From the NCBI RefSeq assembly GCF_030705415.1, contig NZ_JAUZED010000009.1:1-57151 (forward strand): a DNA stretch of 57,151 bases. The letters run 5' to 3'. This stretch comes from Curtobacterium sp. A7_M15 (GTDB lineage Bacteria; Actinomycetota; Actinomycetes; Actinomycetales; Microbacteriaceae). Below are positions 19,903-31,237 of the stretch, piece after piece. The notes beneath the pieces are model-generated. The model was given only the letters and a program-made list of their open reading frames with translations. It was not told the DNA's origin and did not search any database. The position numbers were made by a program, and so were the translations under genes. Within the stretch, counting starts at the first letter, position 1, and each line of letters starts with the position of its first letter.

Positions 19903-20821
19903 AGCGGATCCTCGGGTCCAGGACGGCGTAGAGCAGGTCGACCAGGAGGTTGGCGAGCATGAAGATGATGACCATCACGGCGACGAACGACACGACGGTC
20001 GGGCCCTCGCCGAGCTTGACGGCCTGGAACACCGTGCCACCCACACCGTGGATGTTGAAGATGCCCTCGGTGACGACCGCGCCGACCATCAGGTTGCCGA
20101 TGTCGACGCCCAGGTAGGTCACCACGGGGATGAGCGAGTTGCGGAAGATGTGCACGCCGACGACGCGGCGGCGCGGGAGTCCCTTCGCCGTGGCGGTGCG
20201 GACGAAGTCGGCCGACACGTTCTCGGCGACGCTCGCACGGGTGAGTCGGACGATGTACGCGAACGAGACCGTCGCGAGCACGATCGCCGGCAGCACCAGC
20301 TCGGACCACGGCGCATCGCTCGACACCGTCACGCGGAACAACCCGAGGTTGATGCCGAAGACGTACTGCAGCAGGAAGCCGACCACGAAGGTGGGCACCG
20401 AGATGAGCAGGAGGCTCACGACCAGGGCGGTCGCGTCGAAGATCTTGCCCTTGCGGAGCCCGGCGACGACACCGACGACGATGCCGGCGATCGACTCGAA
20501 CAGCAGGGCGAGGATCGCGAGGCGGGCCGTGATCGGGAAGGCCTGCGCGAGCTGCGAGCTGACCGGCAGACCCGAGTAGGTCAGACCGAGGTCGCCGCGG
20601 AACACGCCGCCGATCCAGAGGAGGTACTGGATGATGAACGGCTTGTCGAGGTTGTACTGCTGGCGCAGCTGCTCGATGACCTGCGGGGACGGCTGACGGT
20701 CGCCGAACAGTGCGGCGATCGGGTCACCCGGCAGGGAGAACACCATGAAGTAGATGAGGAACGTGGCCCCGAAGAACACGGGGATGAGTTGCAGGAGGCG
20801 CTTGCCGAGGTACCAGGCCAT
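19892..20821 (-). CDS. Peptide ABC transporter permease (DppB type), system 2
   Basis: Permease of 309 residues starting MAWYLGKRLLQLIPVFFGATFLIYF, the usual DppB/OppB N-terminus. It includes SLPGDPIAALFGDRQPSP and the ATPase-contact loop FVRTATAKGLPRRRVVG. It is first of the three coupled genes of system 2. It is separated from its binding-protein gene by 231 bp containing a strong hairpin. Confidence 0.95.
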   Translation of the reverse strand: MAWYLGKRLLQLIPVFFGATFLIYFMVFSLPGDPIAALFGDRQPSPQVIEQLRQQYNLDKPFIIQYLLWIGGVFRGDLGLTYSGLPVSSQLAQAFPITARLAILALLFESIAGIVVGVVAGLRKGKIFDATALVVSLLLISVPTFVVGFLLQYVFGINLGLFRVTVSSDAPWSELVLPAIVLATVSFAYIVRLTRASVAENVSADFVRTATAKGLPRRRVVGVHIFRNSLIPVVTYLGVDIGNLMVGAVVTEGIFNIHGVGGTVFQAVKLGEGPTVVSFVAVMVIIFMLANLLVDLLYAVLDPRIRYAK

Positions 20822-20957
20822 CAGATCCCTGCCTGGTTCGGGACGCGCATGTCGTTCAGGTTCATGTCGTGAGGGGTGGACGGTCCGCGGGTCGGCACGG
20901 GAGTCCGGTGCGGGCGGCGGCGCCCGCTGTGGTGGGGGAAGGTGTTGCCGCCGTGGT

Positions 20958-20996
20958 ACGGGGGCTCGGGAGCCTGGTGGGCTCCCGAACCCCCGT
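20958..20996 (-). terminator. Hairpin between binding protein and permease genes, system 2
   Basis: Stem of 17 bp with one mismatch: arms 20958-20974 and 20980-20996, loop 20975-20979. It lies about 57 bases after the binding-protein stop (minus strand). It probably terminates part of the transcripts so that binding protein is made in excess over permease, as in many ABC operons. Confidence 0.7.
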
Positions 20997-21052
20997 CCGG
21001 TGGTCGCGGAGCAGGATACCCGTCCGCGATGTGTCTCACGAGGAGACTGTGG

Positions 21053-22681
21053 TTACTTCTTGACCTCGACGTCGTAGTACAGCGGCACCGAGTTCCACCC
21101 GAACTTCACGTTCGAGACGTTGTCCGCGTTCCAGACACCGGTGACGTTGGAGTACCACAGCGGGATCTCCGGCAGGTCCTTGAAGAGGAGTTCCTGCGCC
21201 TGGTCGAAGTACTTGTTGCCCTCTTCGACGGTCGCGGCCGAACGGCCCTTCTGGAGGAGCTCGTTGTACTCGGCCGAGTCGTAGCGCGAGTAGTTGCTCG
21301 ACGAGCCGTCGCCCATGGTCGGGCCGAGGAAGTTGTACAGCGACGGGTAGTCGGCCTGCCAACCGGTGCGGCTCGCACCGGTGAGCTTGTTGTCCGTCTG
21401 GACCGCGAGCGCCTCGGCGAAGGTCGGGTAGGCCTTGCCCTCGGCCTTGATGCCGAGCGTGCTCGAGATCGAGTTCGTGACCGCCGTCACCCAGGCCTGG
21501 TGGCCACCGTCAGCGTTGTACGCGACGGTCAGGGTGTCGTTGTAGGGCGAGATCTTATCGGCCTCGGCCCACAGCTCCTTGGCCTTCGACTTGTCGTAGG
21601 TCAGGACGTCCGAGCCCTCGAGGTCGTCGTTCCAGCCGGCGATCACCGGGGAGGTGAAGTCCTTGGCCGGGGTGCGGGTGCCGTCGAAGATCTTGTCGGT
21701 GATCTGCTTGCGGTTGATCGCCATCGAGATCGCCTCGCGGCGGAGCTTGCCCTCTTCACCCTTCCAGTGGTCGAGGTAGTAGGGCAGGTAGATCGCCTGG
21801 AAGATCGCGGCGGCCTGGTTGACGTTCGAGTCCGGGAAGTCGGACTTGTAGGTCGCGAAGGCGCTGTCCGGCACGGCGTCGAGGACGTCGAGGTTGCCGC
21901 CCTGGGCGTCGGAGTACGCGGTGTCCTGCGAGGTGTAGAACGTGATCGTCAGACCACCGTTCTTCGGCTTGCGCTTGCCCTCGTAGTCCTTGTTGGTGAC
22001 GAGCTTGATCGACTGGTTGTGCGTCCACGCACCCTTGCCGTCGAGCTTGTACGGGCCGTTGCCGATCGGGTTCTCGCCGAAGGCCTTGGTGTCCTTGTAG
22101 AACTCCGAGGGCAGCGGCACGAACGCCGAGTAGCCGAGGGACAGCGGGAAGTCCGACTGCGCCGACTTGAGCGTCACGGTGAACTCGTCGTCGCTGACGA
22201 CCTTGAGGCCGGTGAGGTCGGAGTCCTTCGTGGCGTCGTAGCCCTCGATGTTCTCGAAGAAGTAGCTCGCGCTCTGCTTGTTCGAGTACTTGGCCGCCCA
22301 GTCCCACGCCTTGGTGAACGACTCGGCCGTGACCTTCTCGCCGTTGGTGAAGGTGTAGTTCGTGTTGAGCTTGATGTCGAACGTCTTCGAGTCATCGGTG
22401 TCGATGCTCTTCGCGACCTCGTTCACCGGCTTGCCCTTGGCGTCGTACGACACCAGGCCTTCGAAGATCGAGTCGATGATCTTGCCGCCGCCGACCTCGG
22501 TGGTGTTCGAGGGGATGAGCGGGTTCTGGGGCTCGTTGCCGTTGGTGGTGACGATGCCGGACGCGTTCGTCGAGCCCGACTTGTCACCTCCGCTGCTGCT
22601 GTTGCTCGAGCAGCCGGCCAGGGCGATTGCTGTGGCCCCGACCACGGCGAGGGCTGCGAGCCCAGCGCGCTTCTTGATCAA
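21053..22681 (-). CDS. Peptide ABC transporter substrate-binding lipoprotein (family 5), system 2
   Basis: Family 5 solute-binding lipoprotein of 542 residues. The start is TTG at 22681, read from AGGAGG four bases upstream and the KK-containing n-region that follows. It gives a normal signal peptide with lipobox LAGC at Cys24 and a Ser-rich linker. An upstream in-frame reading adds 15 residues without a ribosome site. The domain includes TNGEKVTAESFTKAWDWAAKY and the C-terminal ELLFKDLPEIPLWYSN, both typical of oligopeptide-binding proteins. It is less than clearly similar to the system 1 protein, so the ligands may differ. Confidence 0.93.
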   Translation of the reverse strand: MIKKRAGLAALAVVGATAIALAGCSSNSSSGGDKSGSTNASGIVTTNGNEPQNPLIPSNTTEVGGGKIIDSIFEGLVSYDAKGKPVNEVAKSIDTDDSKTFDIKLNTNYTFTNGEKVTAESFTKAWDWAAKYSNKQSASYFFENIEGYDATKDSDLTGLKVVSDDEFTVTLKSAQSDFPLSLGYSAFVPLPSEFYKDTKAFGENPIGNGPYKLDGKGAWTHNQSIKLVTNKDYEGKRKPKNGGLTITFYTSQDTAYSDAQGGNLDVLDAVPDSAFATYKSDFPDSNVNQAAAIFQAIYLPYYLDHWKGEEGKLRREAISMAINRKQITDKIFDGTRTPAKDFTSPVIAGWNDDLEGSDVLTYDKSKAKELWAEADKISPYNDTLTVAYNADGGHQAWVTAVTNSISSTLGIKAEGKAYPTFAEALAVQTDNKLTGASRTGWQADYPSLYNFLGPTMGDGSSSNYSRYDSAEYNELLQKGRSAATVEEGNKYFDQAQELLFKDLPEIPLWYSNVTGVWNADNVSNVKFGWNSVPLYYDVEVKK

Positions 22682-22995
22682 GATTCCTCCTGGTGCATGG
22701 GACGCGGCGGGCGCACGGGTGCCCACTCGCCACGTTTGACCTTTGCACTGTAGGCAGTGCGGGGAGCGCTCACCAAGCCCAGGGGAGATCGGTTACAAAT
22801 CGGAAACCAAGTTGCACGATCCTTGCGAGAGGATGCAAGATTCGGGCGGATCTCAGAGGCGCGGGCGAGATTGTTGCAACTGCATCGAATTGCTTGCATC
22901 GACGCACAACTCTGTGCAAGCCGCCTGCCCGCTACCGCACAGCACGGTGCCCCGCCCGGATCACCGGACGGGGCACACGCTACTCGGGTCGGGAC
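22682..22995. other. Intergenic region between gcvP and binding protein 2
   Basis: 314 bp without a gene. It holds a candidate promoter for the binding protein on the minus strand (-35 TTGGTG at 22771-22776, -10 TACAGT at 22747-22752, spacer 18). A cluster of TTGCA/TGCAA words lies at 22811-22920, including an inverted pair reading CGAAT(TG)CTTGCATC. The gcvP terminator is at 22947-22976. The middle is AT-richer than the flanks. Confidence 0.55.
22947..22976 (-). terminator. Terminator of the glycine cleavage operon
   Basis: Stem with arms 22947-22959 and 22964-22976, one mismatch and a 4-base loop, 20 bases downstream of the gcvP stop on the minus strand. Confidence 0.75.
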
Positions 22996-25919
<2,924 letters not shown>

Positions 25920-25923
<4 letters not shown>

Positions 25924-26297
25924 GCGATGGACGCCCGGTACGCGTCGTGGTCCATGAGGTCCTCGGGGAAGGAGGTGCCGTCCACCTTGATCTTGACGAG
26001 CCAGCCGGCGCCGAACGGGTCCTGGTTGACGGTGTCGGGGGCGTCGACGACGGCGTCGTTGATCGCCACGACCTCGCCCTCGATCGGGGCGAAGAGCTCG
26101 CCGACGCTCTTGGTCGACTCGATCTCCCCGATCTGCTCGCCCGCGGTGGTGGCCGTGCCGACGGTGGGGAGCTCGACGTAGACGACGTCGCCGAGCTGTT
26201 CGGCGGCGTGGTCGGTGATGCCGACGGTGACGGTGTCGCCCTCGACGAGCAGCCACTCGTGGTCGGCCGTGTACTGGAGTGCGGTCTGGTCGGTCAT
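25920..26297 (-). CDS. gcvH: Glycine cleavage system H protein
   Basis: Lipoyl carrier protein of 125 residues. The lipoylated lysine is in [21 protein letters not shown], the standard GcvH motif. It shuttles the aminomethyl intermediate between P- and T-proteins and dihydrolipoamide dehydrogenase (the L-protein, not in this window). It lies 4 bp after gcvT and overlaps gcvP by 4 bp. Confidence 0.97.
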
Positions 26298-26301
26298 TGC
26301 A

Positions 26302-27420
26302 TCAGCCTTTCGAGGCGCGGCGGTAGAAGGGGAACGCGGTCACGGTGCTGGGGATGGCCGTTCCGCGGACGTCGATGTGGAGGAGCTGTCCCTCGGTGGC
26401 GAGCGTCGGGTCGACGAACGCCATCGCGACGGGGTGGCCGAGGGTCGGCGAGAGCGCTCCGGACGTGACGGTGCCGACGACGACGCCGTCGTGCACCACG
26501 TCGTACCCGGCACGCGGAGCTCGGCGGCCCTCCGTGACGAGCCCGACGAGCACACGGGCGCCCTCGGCGGGCTGGACGCCGGCGTCGCCGACGAACGAGC
26601 CCGAGGTCGCCACGACCCGGCCGAGACCGGCCTGTGCGGGACGGACGTCGGTACCGAGCTCGTGCCCGTACAACGGCATGCCGGCCTCGAGTCGGAGGGT
26701 GTCGCGGGCGGCGAGGCCGGCGGGGACCACCCCGCGGTCGGCGCCGGCCTCGAGCAGGGCGTCCCAGAGCGCTCCGGCGACCGACGGGTCGGTGTACACC
26801 TCGAAGCCGTCCTCGCCGGTGTAGCCGGTGCGGGCGACGAGGACCTCGGCGCCGTCGAACACCGCGTGCAGCGCCCGGTAGTACCCGAGTTCGTCGAGGG
26901 GGCTCTCCGGCTGCAGGCGGTCGGCCACGACGAGCGCGTCGAGGGTGCCTGCGGCGGCCGGCCCCTGGATCGCGACGAGTGCGGTGGTGTCCGAGTCGTC
27001 CGACACCCGGACGTCGAAGCCGTCGGCACGTGCCGTCAGGGCGTCCACGGCGGTCTGCCGGTTCGACGCGTTCGCGACGACGAGGAAGACGTCCTCGCCG
27101 GTGCGGTAGACCACGAGGTCGTCGAGGATCCCGCCGTCCTCGGCGAGGAGCAGCGAGTACTTCGCGCGTCCGACCGTCATCGCTCCGAACGCTCCCGCGA
27201 GGGCGTGGTCCAGGAAGGCGACGGCCCCGGGACCGGTGACGCCGATCTCGGCCATGTGCGAGAGGTCGAAGACGCCGGCGGCCCGGCGCACGGCGTGGTG
27301 CTCGGCGAGGTCGGACGAGTACCGGACGGGCATCCGGTACCCGGCGAAGTCGGTGAAGGTGGCGCCCGCGGCCTCGTGGGCGGGCTCGAGCGGCGACGAG
27401 CGCAGTGGGGACGTTGGCAT
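26302..27420 (-). CDS. gcvT: Glycine cleavage system T protein (aminomethyltransferase)
   Basis: Transfers the methylene group from lipoyl-GcvH to tetrahydrofolate and releases ammonia. It has 372 residues, full length. Conserved N-terminal features are [15 protein letters not shown] and [17 protein letters not shown] (folate and catalytic region). [13 protein letters not shown] is in the middle and [17 protein letters not shown] near the end. Start ATG at 27420 has AGGAG about 10 bases upstream, which a riboswitch tail can partly mask. It is the first gene of gcvTHP. Confidence 0.97.
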   Translation of the reverse strand: MPTSPLRSSPLEPAHEAAGATFTDFAGYRMPVRYSSDLAEHHAVRRAAGVFDLSHMAEIGVTGPGAVAFLDHALAGAFGAMTVGRAKYSLLLAEDGGILDDLVVYRTGEDVFLVVANASNRQTAVDALTARADGFDVRVSDDSDTTALVAIQGPAAAGTLDALVVADRLQPESPLDELGYYRALHAVFDGAEVLVARTGYTGEDGFEVYTDPSVAGALWDALLEAGADRGVVPAGLAARDTLRLEAGMPLYGHELGTDVRPAQAGLGRVVATSGSFVGDAGVQPAEGARVLVGLVTEGRRAPRAGYDVVHDGVVVGTVTSGALSPTLGHPVAMAFVDPTLATEGQLLHIDVRGTAIPSTVTAFPFYRRASKG

Positions 27421-27469
27421 GGGCGGAGTTCTCCTGGCGTCGGCAGGACCCGACGACCGTCGTCGGGCG

Positions 27470-27690
27470 GAACTCCCCCTCTGTCATGGGCCTGAGAGTT
27501 TCACCGCGGCCCGTGAGGTCCGGCGGCTTTCACCGTGGGCGAGCCGCGGACCGACCCGGTTGGGGGCATCGTGGCTGCTTTTCAGAGTGGCCTGTCCGCT
27601 GCGGTGTGGGACCTGAGAGATTGTCGGGGGGATTGCTCCTTCGGTGCCGTACGAGGTGCCCTGGGCACCGCACGACGTCTCCCGCGACGG
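27470..27690 (-). ncRNA. Tandem glycine riboswitch
   Basis: On the minus strand the leader contains the two glycine-aptamer cores. In the first aptamer CACCGAAGGAGCAA (just 5' of about 27640) is followed by AATCTCTCAGG and then the ACTCTGAAAAGCAG linker. The second aptamer has the CACGGTGAAA core and GTGAAACTCTCAGGC, ending in ATGACAGAGGGGGAG at 27474-27490. Conserved words, order and position directly before gcvT are diagnostic. Glycine binding should raise gcvTHP expression. A perfect hairpin (27449-27467) and a helix pairing 27470-27476 with 27425-27431 next to the gcvT ribosome site form the likely expression platform. Confidence 0.95.
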
Positions 27691-27721
27691 ATGAACGGCC
27701 GGTCTTCAGTTGTCCGGGCCG

Positions 27722-27727
27722 ATCATA
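27722..27727 (-). promoter_or_regulatory. -10 box of the gcv riboswitch promoter
   Basis: TATGAT on the minus strand, about 30 bases upstream of the first aptamer. No good -35 box is visible. Confidence 0.55.
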
Positions 27728-27776
27728 CCGACCCCGCGTTTCCGGCATGTGTCGGGCGCGGCCGTTCGACGTCTCG

Positions 27777-27782
27777 TAGAAT
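27777..27782 (+). promoter_or_regulatory. -10 box of the BlaI-like gene; leaderless start likely
   Basis: TAGAAT ends 6 bases before the ATG at 27789, so transcription would start at or next to the start codon. There is no Shine-Dalgarno in the gap. Confidence 0.55.
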
Positions 27783-27788
27783 GCCCGG

Positions 27789-28163
27789 ATGGCAGGTCAG
27801 CGATCACGCCCCCGTGGGCAGCTCGAGCAGGCGGTGCTCGACACGCTCTGGTCGGCGGACGGCGGGCTCAGTGCACGCCAGGTGCTCGACGCCTTCCCCG
27901 AGCCCCGACCCGCGCTGACGACCGTGCTCACCGTGCTCGACCGCCTCGGCCGCAAGGGCCGGGTGGAGCGACAGCAGCACGACGACGCCCCGCTCACGTT
28001 CCGCGCGACGAACAGCAGGGAGGAGCAGACCGCCTCGCTCATGTCGAACGCCCTCGCCGCCGCGACCGACCGCGAAGCCGCGCTGCTGCAGTTCACCGGG
28101 TCCCTCGCCTCCGACGACCTCGACGTCATCCGCCGCGCCCTCGACGCCCGAGCCCGTTCCTGA
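27789..28163 (+). CDS. BlaI/MecI family transcriptional repressor
   Basis: Winged-helix repressor of 124 residues. The N-terminal region LEQAVLDTLWSADGGLSARQVLDAF and LTTVLTVLDRLGRKGRVERQQ is the BlaI/MecI/CopY DNA-binding fold. The C-terminal helices serve dimerisation and, in BlaI, proteolytic cleavage. It is followed after 13 bp by a BlaR/M56-like membrane protease gene, the usual sensor partner. There is no beta-lactamase or other obvious target gene next to it, so the regulated stimulus is unknown. Confidence 0.9.
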   Translation: MAGQRSRPRGQLEQAVLDTLWSADGGLSARQVLDAFPEPRPALTTVLTVLDRLGRKGRVERQQHDDAPLTFRATNSREEQTASLMSNALAAATDREAALLQFTGSLASDDLDVIRRALDARARS

Positions 28164-28176
28164 CCGGTCCGCTGCC

Positions 28177-28917
28177 GTGGTCGTCACCGGAGTCGTCCTC
28201 ATCGCGCTCGCCCTGGCGGTCGTGGTCGTCGCACCCCGGGTCCTGACCCGCTCCGCGTGGACGATCGACCGGCCCCGCACCGCGCTGGTGTGCTGGTCGG
28301 TGGCGGTGCTCCTCGGCGTCGTCGGCTTCGTCGCCGGCATCACGCTCCTCGTCGTGGCGAACCGCCCGATCAACGACCCGATGGGCTTCGGCGGCTCCCC
28401 CACCCGCGGGCTCAACGTCGGGGTCGCCCTGCTCGCGGTGCTCGCGTTCGTCATCGCGGTCCGGGTCCGACCCGGCCCCGAGCACGACGCCGTGCGAGAG
28501 GCGATGCGCTCCGGCGCGGCACCGCACCGTGAGATCGACGGCACGCCGGTGTCCGTCGTCGAGGCGGACCACGCGCTCGCCTGCGCCGTCCCCGGCCGGT
28601 CCGGCGGGGTGCTCGTCAGCACCGGGCTCGCGGACCTGTTGCGGGTCGACGAACTGGAGGCGGTGGTCGCCCACGAACGCGCCCACCTGACCCAGCGCCA
28701 CGCGGTCGCGGTCGGGATCGCCGAGTCGATCGAGCGTGCGGTCCCGTGGGTCCCCGGTGCGCGCGCCATGGCGCGCTCGACGCGCGTCCTCGTGGAGTTC
28801 GCCGCCGACGACGCGGCCGCCAGGCGCGTCGGACGTGACGCGCTGCGGCGAGCCGTCCTGGTGGCCGACGGGACGAGTGCGCTCGGGGCGATCCGCGCCT
28901 CCAGGCTGGGGTCCTGA
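28177..28917 (+). CDS. M56 (BlaR1-like) membrane metallopeptidase
   Basis: Membrane protein of 246 residues with three or more N-terminal hydrophobic segments and a zinc peptidase motif VVAHERAHLTQRH (HExxH, HERAH), then a helix with EFAADDAAARR that supplies the third ligand. It lacks the extracellular penicillin-binding sensor domain of BlaR1, as is common in actinobacterial copies. Start is GTG at 28177. It probably cleaves the upstream BlaI-like repressor on an envelope signal; that role is inferred from gene pairing. Confidence 0.88.
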   Translation: MVVTGVVLIALALAVVVVAPRVLTRSAWTIDRPRTALVCWSVAVLLGVVGFVAGITLLVVANRPINDPMGFGGSPTRGLNVGVALLAVLAFVIAVRVRPGPEHDAVREAMRSGAAPHREIDGTPVSVVEADHALACAVPGRSGGVLVSTGLADLLRVDELEAVVAHERAHLTQRHAVAVGIAESIERAVPWVPGARAMARSTRVLVEFAADDAAARRVGRDALRRAVLVADGTSALGAIRASRLGS

Positions 28918-28952
28918 CGCGTGTCGGTGGCGGGGCATATGGTGATGGCACC

Positions 28953-29435
28953 GTGAAGCCACTGACCGAAGCAGACATCCGTTCGTCGTTCGTCAACGCC
29001 ACCCCGGACGAACTCGCCCAGCTCCCCGTCCCCGGCCTGCACGAGACGCTGTGGGACGAGCGCGAGTTCCTCGGTTGGCGCGACCCGCAGGCCGCCCGCC
29101 GCGGCTACATCGTCTCGTGGATCGATGACCGCCCCGTCGGGATCGTCGTGCGCTCCGCCGGCGGGTCCCTCCGACCCGGTATCGCCGCGATGTGCTCGTT
29201 CTGCCACTCCCCGCAGCCGGCGACGCAGGTCCGCCTGTTCTCGGCTGCCCGTGCCGGCGAGTCAGGACGCAACGGCAACACCATCGGCTCGTACATCTGC
29301 GAGGACCTCGGGTGTCCGATGCTGATCCGCACGGCGCCGCCGCACCTCAATCCGCCGGCGACGATCGCGATGCGCGGTGAGGCGCTCCTGCAGCGGGTGC
29401 GGAACTTCACCGAGGACGTGGCGAAGACCGCGTGA
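28953..29435 (+). CDS. FBP domain zinc-finger protein (EF-G-binding type)
   Basis: A 160-residue protein with a C-terminal treble-clef zinc finger: CSFC near residue 81 and CEDLGC near residue 116 give four cysteines. This is the layout of the FBP C-terminal domain found in FusB/FBP proteins that bind elongation factor G. Actinobacterial members are usually chromosomal and uncharacterised; a role at the ribosome is inferred from family only. The following small gene begins on its stop codon (GTGA). Confidence 0.85.
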   Translation: MKPLTEADIRSSFVNATPDELAQLPVPGLHETLWDEREFLGWRDPQAARRGYIVSWIDDRPVGIVVRSAGGSLRPGIAAMCSFCHSPQPATQVRLFSAARAGESGRNGNTIGSYICEDLGCPMLIRTAPPHLNPPATIAMRGEALLQRVRNFTEDVAKTA

Positions 29436-29686
29436 GCCGGTTCAGCACCGCGCGCTGGGCCGTGGTCGAGGAACTCGGGGACGGTCGCTGGCGGCTGACA
29501 CTGCGCGACGAGGCCGATGACGAACTCGGCGCGTTCAGACTCGGTGTCGAGGGGCCGTGGGACCCGGACGTCGAGCCGCACGTGGACTTCGTGCTCGCGC
29601 AACTCGGCGTGACGCTCCGCGGCGCGCGCCCCTGGCGAGTGGACGAGCTCGGCGACCAGCGGGCACCGGTGCTGCCGACGGCGTGA
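29432..29686 (+). CDS. Small conserved-looking protein, unknown
   Basis: An 84-residue acidic protein (MSRFSTARWAVVEELGDGRWRLTLRDEADDELG and on) with alternating beta-strand pattern. Its GTG start overlaps the stop of the FBP gene, so it is probably translated by coupling with it. No family is recognised. It may function with the FBP protein, by position only. Confidence 0.65.
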   Translation: MSRFSTARWAVVEELGDGRWRLTLRDEADDELGAFRLGVEGPWDPDVEPHVDFVLAQLGVTLRGARPWRVDELGDQRAPVLPTA

Positions 29687-29705
29687 TCGTCGCCGCGCCG
29701 CGACG

Positions 29706-30593
29706 TCACTCCGTCGCGGCGACGAAGTTCCGCAGAATCTCGCGGTCGTCGTCGGCGCGGGCTGCCCACACGAGCTCGCTCCGGTGTTCGTCCGCGTCGA
29801 GCGGGAGCAGCACGACGGTGTCCGGCGCGGCGAGTGTGGCGCTCTCCGGTGCGACGGTGACCCCGAGGCCAGCACCCACCAGGTGCAGCACCGTGGCCCA
29901 GGTCGTCGCCTCCTGCACGATCACGGGCCGACGTGCGCCGGACACCACCGGGGCGAGGTTGCGTTCGGTCGCGATCGCGCCGGCCTCCGGCGGGAAGAAC
30001 ACGAATGGGTCGTCGAGCAGTTCCGGTCCCCGGATCGAGGCCCGCGCCGCGAGCCGGTGCTCCCGAGGGACCGCCGCCACGAACCGCTCGCTGCGGAACG
30101 GCAGGAAGCGCACGGCCGGGTCGGGGTCGGGGTCCCGCACGATCGCCAGGTCGAGCTCCCCCCGGACGATCCGCGCGAGCAGTGTCGACGAGTACCCCTC
30201 GGTGAGCTCCACGCGGACCAACGGGTAGCGCTCCCGGAACACCTGGACGCGTTCGATCGGCCCGAGCGGCAGCGCCGAGACGACGAACCCGACGTCGAGC
30301 CGACCGGCCTCGCCGCGTCCGACCCGGACGGTCTCGTCGAGGTCCCGGCGTGCCTGCTGCAGGAGTGACCTCGCGCGGCCCTGCAGGACACGGCCGGCCG
30401 GCGTCAGCGCGACGCTGCGACTCGTCCGGACGAAGAGGTCCACCCCGAGCTCACGCTCCGTCCGACGGATCTGCTGGGAGAGCGCCGGCTGGGCGATCCG
30501 GAGCACCTCGGCAGCGCGACCGAAGTGCAGCTCGTCCGCCACGGCGAGGAACGCACGGAGGTGCCGGAGGTCGACGTCGTACTCGCGATCCAT
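29706..30593 (-). CDS. LysR family transcriptional regulator
   Basis: LTTR of 295 residues. The N-terminal helix-turn-helix reads RHLRAFLAVADELHFGRAAEVLRIAQPALSQQIRRTE, followed by the coinducer-binding domain with GFVVSALPLGPIERV. Start ATG at 30593 (MDREYDVDLRHL) fits the family; the open frame upstream is low-complexity. It is divergent from a GNAT gene at 30663, and the 69-bp gap probably contains the operator for both. LTTRs of this type often respond to aromatic or organic acids; the ligand cannot be told. Confidence 0.93.
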   Translation of the reverse strand: MDREYDVDLRHLRAFLAVADELHFGRAAEVLRIAQPALSQQIRRTERELGVDLFVRTSRSVALTPAGRVLQGRARSLLQQARRDLDETVRVGRGEAGRLDVGFVVSALPLGPIERVQVFRERYPLVRVELTEGYSSTLLARIVRGELDLAIVRDPDPDPAVRFLPFRSERFVAAVPREHRLAARASIRGPELLDDPFVFFPPEAGAIATERNLAPVVSGARRPVIVQEATTWATVLHLVGAGLGVTVAPESATLAAPDTVVLLPLDADEHRSELVWAARADDDREILRNFVAATE

Positions 30594-30662
30594 GCATCCA
30601 GCGTATCGATCCGCGCGAACGAGTATTGGACGCCACTCGGCACCGGGTCCGAGGATGGACCC

Positions 30663-31160
30663 ATGCCCGATGCGACCACCACTGACACCGTCCTCATCAC
30701 CGACATCGCCTCCGCCGCCGACGCCGAGGCGTTCCGCGTCCTCAACGAGGCGTGGATCAGCCGGTTCTTCACGCTCGAGGACGAGGACCGCAAGCTCCTC
30801 GGCGATCCGTTCGGCCAGATCGTCGAACCCGGCGGCGCTGCCTTCGTCGCGCGGCTCGGCTCGGACGGGCCGGTGATCGGCTGTGTCGGCATCGCGCCCG
30901 TCGAACCAGGCGTGTTCGAGCTGGTCAAGATGGCTGTCTCGCCCGAGCACCAGGGGCACGGTACCGGCCGGAAGCTCATCGCCGTGGCCCTTGAGCGTGC
31001 CCGGAGCCTCGGCGCCCACCGCGTGGTGCTCGAGAGCAACGCACAGTTGACGAGCGCAGTGCACCTGTACGAGGCGTTCGGCTTCCGGCACCTCGGCCAC
31101 GACGAGATCGCCCCGAGTCCCTACGCGCGCGCTGACGTGCACATGACGCTCGACCTCTGA
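30663..31160 (+). CDS. GNAT family N-acetyltransferase
   Basis: A 165-residue acetyl-CoA-dependent acetyltransferase. The acetyl-CoA loop is in VSPEHQGHGTGRKLIAVAL (Q/RxxGxG/A), and ESNAQLTSAVHLYEAFGFRHLG is the usual C-terminal signature. Start ATG at 30663 gives MPDATTTDTVLITDI; an upstream in-frame start at 30525 would lie inside the divergent LysR gene. The substrate is unknown. Divergence from the LysR gene suggests it is that regulator's target. Confidence 0.9.
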   Translation: MPDATTTDTVLITDIASAADAEAFRVLNEAWISRFFTLEDEDRKLLGDPFGQIVEPGGAAFVARLGSDGPVIGCVGIAPVEPGVFELVKMAVSPEHQGHGTGRKLIAVALERARSLGAHRVVLESNAQLTSAVHLYEAFGFRHLGHDEIAPSPYARADVHMTLDL

Positions 31161-31237
31161 CCCGCCGACGGGCCCGACGTGCCCGACGGGCATGACCGGG
31201 CCGACCGGCGCGACCGGGCAGCCGGTACGCTCACGGC

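Noticed and set aside
27804-29207. A minus-strand 467-codon frame over the BlaI/M56/FBP genes
   Set aside because: It is antisense to three genes with clear motifs and has shadow-type composition.
31161-31237. GACGGGC/GACCGG-rich short repeats before the 66-aa gene considered as a repeat array
   Set aside because: Copies are short, irregular and explained by high GC; no unit length is maintained.
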